A stretch of 14,754 bases of DNA from CAYWEP01 sp964457405 (GTDB lineage Bacteria > Patescibacteriota > Microgenomatia > Levybacterales > UBA12049): NCBI GenBank assembly GCA_964457405.1, contig CAYWEP010000024.1, positions 1 to 14,754 of the forward strand. Reading direction: 5' to 3'. Shown piece by piece: positions 1-4,380 of the stretch (positions within the stretch are counted from its first letter, which is position 1; each line of letters starts with the position of its first letter). The position numbers and the translations under genes are program-made. The notes under the pieces are model-generated. The model was not told the DNA's origin, did no database searches, and saw only the letters and a list, made by a program, of their open reading frames with translations.

Positions 1-3
1 TAC

Positions 4-40
4 TTCGACTTTGCTCAGTATTGATCCTGAGCTTGTCGAA
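4..40. repeat. REP-like imperfect palindrome (CTGAGCTTGTCGAA family)
   Basis: Left arm TTCGAC-ttt-GCTCAG (4-18) and right arm CTGAGC-tt-GTCGAA (27-40) pair around an 8-nt loop. The same core recurs inverted at 4167-4180, just upstream of rplJ, and in rearranged form inside rplJ near 3877-3931. This makes it a dispersed palindromic family, not a one-off hairpin. The rest of 41-127 holds no gene or recognisable signal. Confidence 0.7.
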
Positions 41-127
41 TGGATCAACCCTTCAATTTTATTCAGTGTTTACCGAGGAAGCGAGCCGAATGGGTCAAGG
101 AAAATTTCTTGCGGAAGGAGAATGCAA

Positions 128-223
128 TAGCTACAAACACGCCTGCGTTCCTTCACACAAGGAGACATCATCAAACCAGGCAGTAGCACCTGTATTCACA
201 TTGTAGAGAAGGTCTAGTCTCCC
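128..223. repeat. Direct repeat copy A (96 nt, identical to 2723-2818)
   Basis: These 96 bases encode the last about 30 residues of the CBM-like domain, ending ATAWFDDVSLCEGTQACL, plus the TAG stop. They match 2723-2818 exactly and then diverge, although protein similarity continues further. Identity this abrupt suggests recent duplication or gene conversion. Confidence 0.9.
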
Positions 224-1177
224 TGCTGAGTAATCCGCAGCTGTCGTGAATGTCTTTTGCACCCGTATCCAATCCGTGGTACCTGTAATTCCAGGATTAG
301 TGATGACGCTGTTATCAACAGTTCCAGCAGTTATTGGATATCGGAGCTTTAACCCGGTGGTTGTTGTCACTCCTTGTGTCTTTACCCATCCGCTCAGTGT
401 ATACGTCGTGCTCGGCTTTAGAGCTGGTAGATTCTGAGCAAAGGTATAGCCATTCCCCCCAATCACTTTGAGTGAAGTTTGGCCAGTATGAGTAATTGTC
501 GTATCTACTGTGAGACTATTTCGCCGCTGCCAGCTAATTGGAAAACCACTACTTAATACCTCAAACGATGGATTCCCTACAAGATTGATACTTTGCGGAG
601 TAGGCGTTGGCGTAGGCTGTGGCGGTGGTGGGGTTGGGGTTGGGGTAGACGTTGGTGGAGCAGGTGTTGGTGTCTGTGTTGGGGTAGGGGTATTGGTTGG
701 TGGCACAACGCCACTCGGTGTAGGCGTTGGAGTGCCAGAGGGAGATGCTGTACACGCGCCAATGCCCTCGCATATACTCACATCGTCTACCCACGCAGTC
801 GCACCCGAACTGAGCGAAAAGACAGGAGCGAGATTGCCTGCTTGATAATTAGCTGCAGTTGTAAATGTTTTGACCATTTGGAGCCATACGTCTGTTCCTT
901 TTGCATGCGTTGCTTGCTCGTATGTTGTTGGGGTCGCCGATGTGACCGTATAGCGCGGCGTAATACCAAAGTCAGTTGTTGGTACGCTTTGTGGTTTTAT
1001 CCACATACTCATGGTATACGTCGTTGACGGTTTGAGCGTTACTGCTTGAGAAGGGAAGGCGCTTGTTGCTATGCCACCGGTTATTTTAAGCGAGTTTGTG
1101 CCAGTATGTGCAACAGTTGTATCAAGCGTAACAGCGGGAGATGTCGACCAGATGGTAGGATAACCACTCGTCAGTGT
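131..1177 (-). pseudogene. Detached C-terminal part of the surface protein: CBM4/9-like domains after an in-frame stop
   Basis: This is the direct in-frame continuation of the gene at 1178-2575; only one TAA codon (1178-1180) separates them. It encodes the rest of a first CBM4/9-like beta-sandwich (TLTSGYPTIW..., ending VDDVSICEG), a Thr-Pro-rich linker of about 45 residues (roughly 590-740), and a second full copy of the same domain (NLVGNPSFEVLSSGFP... to CEGTQACL, stop TAG at 131). Such domains bind carbohydrate in known families; the ligand here is unknown. An internal ATG at 1012 would give 293 residues, but it falls inside the first domain and has no convincing ribosome-binding site. 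Independent expression is therefore unlikely. The frame stays open for 349 codons, so the lesion is recent or is an assembly/sequencing error. Confidence 0.75.
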
Positions 1178-2575
1178 TTAAAACGAGTCATTTGTAACAA
1201 GGTTCGCTCCAGTACTCGCAGTCGGCGTTGGAAGACTGTTACATGGGTTAACGGTATAGACACATTCCTTAACCCTTAAAATATCACCTGCTGCTCGTGA
1301 AAGGCGAAGATAAGTTGCTGTATCATCAGTATTAAACATTTCGTCTCCGGTTCCTAGCCCAAAATAAAAATCACCGTTGAGGAAAGCAAAAGATCGAGCA
1401 TAGGTTTCCCTGGTAAAGAAAAACAACTCTTGCCAGTTAGCGAGGTCAGTCGTCGCTAACACATGAATTTTGAAGGTTCCATCGGGTAACTTCTCGTTCA
1501 GGAGGACATAGAGGGTATTTCCATTTACCTCCATATCCCATGGCATGGTATTAGCAGGAAGAGTGATTTTTTCTGCTGAGGTAATGGTTTTGGCGCTATA
1601 GAGACCAAAGGGCATGCCGTGATGATTATTCTCAATTGTTGAGCCGATATATACTGTCGTATCAAGGAAAGGAAGATATTTTAAGACTTTCACATCCCCT
1701 TGGTCTAACTTTGGAACACCAGACGTGTTTGGGAAGATAGTCACAAAGTAGAGATCAGGTCGACGCAGGAAAGAAGAGGTACTTGCTATATACTCATAAA
1801 AAGGAGAGCCTGCGCCGATCGGATTTGTAATAGCAAACGTTTTTCCACCAGCAGGAAGGAGCGCGTACGTTCGAAAAGTATACGTATCAAGCGTGCGCTT
1901 CTGCCAGGTGGCACCACTGTCGTTGCTTACCCATACAACTGCGTTAAAGTTAAAATCACTTCCAGCGAGTAGGATTTCAGTGGCACTTGGCGAGGCGATA
2001 TCATACATATGCGCTGTTTGGACGAAGAGATAGTACTCCTGCCACGATGTTCCATCGTGTTTATAATAGGAGTCTTGAGTTCCAAAATCATGGTCATGTC
2101 CTGGAATATACAGCGCGTCACCCAATTGAACAAATTTTCCGATCTGTTCCTCAGGTACTGCAGGGTAATCGATAGCAAATTGCCCAGATGGCGGATCATA
2201 GGTCCATAAATCCACTGACCCAACATTTTGGGCGCTATCTCCAGAGCCCAGATAAATCTTTCCATTATATGTTGTCATATCCCAAACATTTCTTGGAAAA
2301 GCGCCAAGTCTATCATAGCGGTCATAAGGGTATTTCCCGTAGAACGGATTTCCTAGCCGCTCAACCGATGTAGTTGCGTCAACGGGCTGGGTAAGAGCTT
2401 TTGCAGGCTGGAAAAAGACATTTAATACGAGACCCCTAATAGGTGCATTTATTGCAAAGACGAGAAAGAGTAAGAGGAAAAAACCAGCCAGGGTGAGTGC
2501 GATTCGAGTTCTTTTGTCCTGTTGCTCAAGATGCTCAAAAAAACTGTTAAAGCGTTTGGTCATACGATGGTGCAT
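1178..2575 (-). CDS. Membrane-anchored beta-propeller-like surface protein, truncated by a nonsense codon
   Basis: The product has 465 residues. A short basic cytoplasmic N-terminus is followed by one membrane segment (about residues 25-42, GFFLLLFLVFAINA). Then comes a predicted extracellular region of repeated beta-rich motifs: NVWDMTTYNGKIYLGSG near 97, VQLGDALYIPGHD near 149, a sialidase-type Asp-box SNDSGATW at 217-224, and FAFLNGDFYFGLGTG near the end. This pattern suggests a seven-bladed-type beta-propeller; I cannot assign a substrate. The reading frame enters a CBM4/9-like domain (ANLVTNDSF) and stops at TAA. The homologous position in the second CBM copy is Glu (NPSFE), so GAA to TAA is the simplest explanation. 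The intact protein would have 814 residues (131-2575). No clear Shine-Dalgarno precedes ATG 2575; Met5 (2563) is an alternative start. Its promoter is at 2681-2709. Confidence 0.75.
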   Translation of the reverse strand: MHHRMTKRFNSFFEHLEQQDKRTRIALTLAGFFLLLFLVFAINAPIRGLVLNVFFQPAKALTQPVDATTSVERLGNPFYGKYPYDRYDRLGAFPRNVWDMTTYNGKIYLGSGDSAQNVGSVDLWTYDPPSGQFAIDYPAVPEEQIGKFVQLGDALYIPGHDHDFGTQDSYYKHDGTSWQEYYLFVQTAHMYDIASPSATEILLAGSDFNFNAVVWVSNDSGATWQKRTLDTYTFRTYALLPAGGKTFAITNPIGAGSPFYEYIASTSSFLRRPDLYFVTIFPNTSGVPKLDQGDVKVLKYLPFLDTTVYIGSTIENNHHGMPFGLYSAKTITSAEKITLPANTMPWDMEVNGNTLYVLLNEKLPDGTFKIHVLATTDLANWQELFFFTRETYARSFAFLNGDFYFGLGTGDEMFNTDDTATYLRLSRAAGDILRVKECVYTVNPCNSLPTPTASTGANLVTNDSF

Positions 2576-2648
2576 AGTGAATAGATGAATATAGTTTTTA
2601 TGTGGAGTGCAATATTTTGGAGGTTCTCAGTCAATTTCATTAAATTAC

Positions 2649-2680
2649 ACTAACAAGACAATACAAATTATCTTGTTAGT
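2649..2680 (-). promoter_or_regulatory. Inverted repeat at the transcription start of the propeller gene
   Basis: ACTAACAAGA (2649-2658) and TCTTGTTAGT (2671-2680) are perfect 10-bp arms. Inner pairs extend the stem to about 14 bp with a 4-nt loop. The right arm touches the predicted -10 box (2681-2686), so the element covers the start site and the first transcribed bases. It could be an operator for a dimeric repressor or a 5' mRNA hairpin; the sequence does not decide. The rest of 2576-2648 shows no signal. Confidence 0.6.
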
Positions 2681-2709
2681 ATCGTATACAAACTTATGAG
2701 GAATGTCAA
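2681..2709 (-). promoter_or_regulatory. Sigma-70-type promoter for the propeller/CBM gene
   Basis: Reading the minus strand, the -35 TTGACA (2709-2704, perfect) is followed by a 17-bp spacer and the -10 TACGAT (2686-2681, 4 of 6). It lies between the truncated CBM copy and the gene it should drive, leaving an untranslated leader of about 100 nt. Confidence 0.7.
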
Positions 2710-2722
2710 TAGGAGAATATAG

Positions 2723-2818
2723 TAGCTACAAACACGCCTGCGTTCCTTCACACAAGGAGACATCATCAAACCAGGCAGTAGCACCTGTATTCACATTGTA
2801 GAGAAGGTCTAGTCTCCC
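2723..2818. repeat. Direct repeat copy B (96 nt, identical to 128-223)
   Basis: Exact match of copy A in the same orientation. It forms the 3' end of the truncated CBM fragment. The two copies flank the whole propeller/CBM gene, so recombination between them would delete about 2.6 kb. Confidence 0.9.
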
Positions 2819-2971
2819 AGCTTGATAGTTAGGAGCTGTGGTAAAGGTTCTTGTCACCCGTGTCCAGTCAGTTGTACCTTTTACAGGAGGACTTGCTAGG
2901 TAGATATCAGGAGATGTAAGAGTAACAGCATAGCGTACTGTCATACCTGTTGTTGTAACACCTTGTGTCTT
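2726..2971 (-). pseudogene. 5'-truncated copy of the CBM4/9-like domain
   Basis: The frame encodes KTQGVTTTGMTVRYAV...TDWTRVTRTFTTAPNYQAGRL... to CEGTQACL and aligns with the second half of the CBM domain at 131-560. Similarity stops abruptly near 2971, and between there and the hairpin after rplL (2997-3041) I see only unrelated sequence. The ATG at 2944 would give 72 residues, lacking the first half of the fold, a signal peptide and a ribosome-binding site. I read it as the remnant of a second, deleted surface gene of the same family whose 5' end was lost near the rplL boundary. Expression as a small protein cannot be excluded. Confidence 0.7.
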
Positions 2972-2996
2972 GAGAATTTTTATAATCAGCCGAAGA

Positions 2997-3041
2997 GTAT
3001 TTAGTACCCGGCATACATACGTAATACCAGATACTAAATAC
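2997..3041 (-). terminator. Hairpin directly after the rplL stop codon (atypical terminator or processing site)
   Basis: The arms GTATTTAGTA(CCCGG) at 2997-3011 and (CCAGA)TACTAAATAC at 3027-3041 form a 15-bp stem, with two G-U pairs in the minus-strand RNA, around a 15-nt loop. It abuts the rplL stop at 3042-3044. No T-run follows, so it is not a standard intrinsic terminator. It may protect the 3' end of the rplJL mRNA. Confidence 0.5.
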
Positions 3042-3437
3042 TTATTTCAACTCCACTGTGGCTCCCGCCGTGGTCAGTTTTACCTTGGCTTCCTCTGCGG
3101 TTTTCTTGTTGACTTGCATCAGTACTTCTTTATTGCCTGCGTCTGCCAAGTCTTTCGCTTCTTTTAATCCCAACGTTGGGACGAGTTCGCGAATAGCTTT
3201 GATGACGGCGATTTTATTTGCACCTGCATTGACAAGAAAGACGTTAAAGACTGTCTGCTCTTCCTTTGGCTCGCCGGAGCCTTCGGCGGAGGCGGCCTGC
3301 CCGTTTGCAGGCGCAGCAACCATCGCTTGTGCTGAAACACCGAATTTCTCCTCGAGCGCTTTGACGAGTTCTGAAAGCTCAAGAACCGACATCGATTCGA
3401 TTGCTTCCATTAAATCATCTTTTGATAATTTTGCCAT
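3042..3437 (-). CDS. rplL: Large ribosomal subunit protein bL12 (L7/L12)
   Basis: 131 residues, a normal length for L7/L12. The N-terminal dimerisation and L10-binding helices (about 1-35, MAKLSKDDLMEAIESMSVLELSELV) are followed by an Ala/Gly/Glu-rich hinge (about 40-60). The C-terminal domain carries the family hallmarks NVFLVNAGANKIAVIKAIRE and GLKEAKDLAD, the surface that contacts translation factors during GTP hydrolysis. Start at ATG 3437 is supported by GAAAGGCGGTGA ending 6 nt upstream, one mismatch from the full anti-SD complement. This is much stronger than the rplJ site and fits the need for several L12 copies per L10. It follows rplJ by 62 nt, an interval that holds a 44-nt palindrome. 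Confidence 0.97.
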   Translation of the reverse strand: MAKLSKDDLMEAIESMSVLELSELVKALEEKFGVSAQAMVAAPANGQAASAEGSGEPKEEQTVFNVFLVNAGANKIAVIKAIRELVPTLGLKEAKDLADAGNKEVLMQVNKKTAEEAKVKLTTAGATVELK

Positions 3438-3461
3438 CTTTTATCACCGCCTTTCGTTCTT

Positions 3462-3505
3462 TCATAAGTTACCTAGGTTACCTAAGTAACTTAAGTGACT
3501 TATGA
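3462..3505. repeat. 44-nt near-palindrome made of 9-bp units between rplJ and rplL
   Basis: The plus strand can be read as four related 9-mers: AAGTTACCT, AGGTTACCT, AAGTAACTT, AAGTGACTT, flanked by TCAT and ATGA. The whole segment is close to its own reverse complement, with only transition mismatches, so the RNA can form a long hairpin. It overlaps the rplJ stop codon (3500-3502) and ends just upstream of the rplL ribosome-binding site. It could be a processing or differential-expression element, or an inserted repeat. Confidence 0.65.
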
Positions 3506-4159
3506 TTTCTTATTTGTTACTGCATTCAGTGTCATTACTAGCGCCTGTACGTTCCATCGAAGTGCTCGGTGTAGTCCTGAGATCGGTGCTTGCATTTGTC
3601 CGAGAAGCTGGGCGTGAAGCACCGGCATTGATGGAAGAATCGAAAGCTTCATAATGTCTGCCTCAGAGAGTGGTTTGCCCTCCAAGATGCCGAATTTGAT
3701 AAGAGGAAGCTTGAGTTCTTTTATCATTTTGCTGAGTTGCCTAAGCGGTTCGACAATGTCATTGTAGATAAAAAGGGTAGCGGTAGGCTGGTCAAAGTTA
3801 TAAGTTATAAGTCCTAAGTCCTGAGTAGTATTTTCGTTTTTCTCATTGTGACTTGTGACTTGCTTGCCCTGCTCGTCCTGAGTTTTCTCGAAGGGAGCTT
3901 GTCGAATGGGTAACTCGTGACTTTGCTCAAGCGCGCGCTTAAGGAGTGTATTTTTCGTTACAACGTACTCAGCCTCAAGTTTTTTGACTGCTTTTTTCAG
4001 CGTCTCAAGCTGCTTATGTGTAAGGCCTGAATAATTGGTAAAGACCATACCTTTGGATTTGTTGACTTTATCAGTAAACTCACCAATGATGCCTTCTTTT
4101 CGCGCCCGTCCCCGATATGGTTTGGCTTGATGTGCGTGTGCTTTCGCTAGTTTTGCCAT
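3500..4159 (-). CDS. rplJ: Large ribosomal subunit protein uL10, with a repeat-derived internal insertion
   Basis: 219 residues from ATG 4159, longer than the usual 165-180 of the family. The N-terminal 23S-binding domain is typical (KSKGMVFTNYSGLTHKQLETLKKAVKK, then VVTKNTLLKRALEQ). The central fold resumes at PTATLFIYNDIVEPLRQL and the C-terminal L12-binding helix closes the protein. Between ALEQ and PTATL lie about 45 residues, rich in Gln, Asn, Lys and Thr, where most L10s have about 15. The DNA here is short tandem and palindromic repeat. I chose ATG 4159 (MAKLAKAH) because GAAGGA sits 4 nt upstream. A TTG at 4198 would add 13 residues encoded by the REP element and lacks an SD. L10 anchors the L12 stalk and, in many bacteria, represses its own leader; that leader is upstream here. 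Confidence 0.93.
   Translation of the reverse strand: MAKLAKAHAHQAKPYRGRARKEGIIGEFTDKVNKSKGMVFTNYSGLTHKQLETLKKAVKKLEAEYVVTKNTLLKRALEQSHELPIRQAPFEKTQDEQGKQVTSHNEKNENTTQDLGLITYNFDQPTATLFIYNDIVEPLRQLSKMIKELKLPLIKFGILEGKPLSEADIMKLSILPSMPVLHAQLLGQMQAPISGLHRALRWNVQALVMTLNAVTNKKS
3795..3829. repeat. 7-nt tandem repeats inside rplJ
   Basis: On the plus strand AAGTTAT occurs twice (3795-3808), AAGTCCT twice (3809-3822), then GAGTAGT. The unit is not a multiple of three, yet the block is translated within the L10 insertion (TTQDLGLITYNFD). A further GTGACTT/TTGTGACTTG repeat lies at about 3846-3862. Confidence 0.75.
3877..3931. repeat. Rearranged REP-family sequence inside rplJ
   Basis: The stretch contains CCTGAG-ttttCTCGAAGGG, then GAGCTTGTCGAATGGG, then GACTTTGCTCAA. 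These are pieces of the palindrome seen at 4-40 (GACTTTGCTCAG, CTGAGCTTGTCGAATGG) in a different order. It encodes the segment around HELPIRQAPFEKTQDEQG of L10. It looks like insertion and partial decay of a palindromic element that kept the frame open. Confidence 0.65.
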
Positions 4160-4162
4160 AAA

Positions 4163-4183
4163 ATCCTTCGACAAGCTCAGGAT
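4163..4183 (-). repeat. REP-family element supplying the rplJ ribosome-binding site
   Basis: ATCCT...AGGAT ends enclose the TTCGACAAGCTCAG core (4167-4180), the inverse of the copy at 27-40. On the minus strand its last bases are GAAGGAT, and the GGA lies 4 nt before ATG 4159. The mobile-type repeat therefore appears to provide the Shine-Dalgarno sequence of a ribosomal protein gene. Confidence 0.65.
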
Positions 4184-4203
4184 CGTTTTTGTTTCCAAAA
4201 ACG

Positions 4204-4225
4204 AAAAAACACTCCCGAGGAGCGT
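4204..4225 (-). terminator. Intrinsic terminator (attenuator) in the rplJ leader
   Basis: The RNA ACGCUCC-UCG-GGAGUGU forms a 7-bp stem with one G-U pair, followed by a U-run (plus-strand A4204-A4209). It precedes rplJ, so it acts within the leader. Its 5' arm and loop contain UCCUCGG, complementary to CCGAGGA in the upstream L10-binding motif (4303-4309). Confidence 0.8.
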
Positions 4226-4345
4226 TATATAGTTAAAAGTTTAAAATTAAAAGTGAAAAGTTATAATTTTGCACTTTGCACTTTGAACTTTTAATTTATA
4301 TTTCCTCGGCTGGTTTTACTCTTTCGACACCAGCTGTCTTAGGTA
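4226..4345 (-). ncRNA. L10-type ribosomal protein leader (autoregulatory 5' UTR of rplJL)
   Basis: Downstream of the promoter, the RNA reads CCUAAGACAGCUGGU (plus 4329-4343) and then ACCAGCCGAGGA (4303-4314). GCUGGU pairs with ACCAGC (6 bp), and CCU pairs with AGG across an internal loop carrying AGA on one side and CGA on the other, the tandem G-A arrangement of a kink-turn. This matches the known L10 leader that binds the L10(L12)4 complex. CCGAGGA can instead pair with UCCUCGG in the terminator at 4204-4225, a perfect 7-nt antiterminator. By the known Bacillus-type logic, L10-L12 binding holds CCGAGG in the kink-turn and lets the terminator form. About 75 nt of AT-rich repeat separates the two parts. 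Confidence 0.82.
4244..4297. repeat. AT-rich inverted repeat inside the L10 leader
   Basis: AAATTAAAAGT (4244-4254) and ACTTTTAATTT (4287-4297) are perfect 11-bp arms. They enclose tandem GCACTTT units (4271-4284). The segment lies between the antiterminator strand and the terminator and can fold out as its own hairpin, bringing the two switch elements closer. It resembles the AAGT-type repeats in rplJ and before rplL and may be another inserted element. Confidence 0.65.
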
Positions 4346-4351
4346 GATGTA

Positions 4352-4380
4352 ATCATACCAGGGAAGCGTAAAATTGTCAA
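4352..4380 (-). promoter_or_regulatory. Strong sigma-70-type promoter for rplJL
   Basis: On the minus strand TTGACA (4380-4375, perfect), a 17-bp spacer and TATGAT (4357-4352, 5 of 6). The -35 box begins directly after the TAA stop (4383-4381) of the upstream gene. Predicted start near 4345 places the L10 leader in the first about 185 nt. Confidence 0.88.

Noticed and set aside
593..1027. Plus-strand ORFs over the Thr-Pro linker and CBM region (for example 510-845, 593-1027)
   Set aside because: They are low-complexity Gly/Val- or Arg/Trp-rich antisense readings of Pro/Thr-coding DNA, with no domain or start signal.
1178..1180. Stop-codon reassignment as an explanation for the in-frame TAA
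   Set aside because: Known CPR recoding concerns TGA, and TAA ends rplL, rplJ, rplA and others here.
3058..3489. Plus-strand 143-codon ORF opposite rplL
   Set aside because: Antisense of a clear L7/L12 gene; no ribosome-binding site or recognisable domain.
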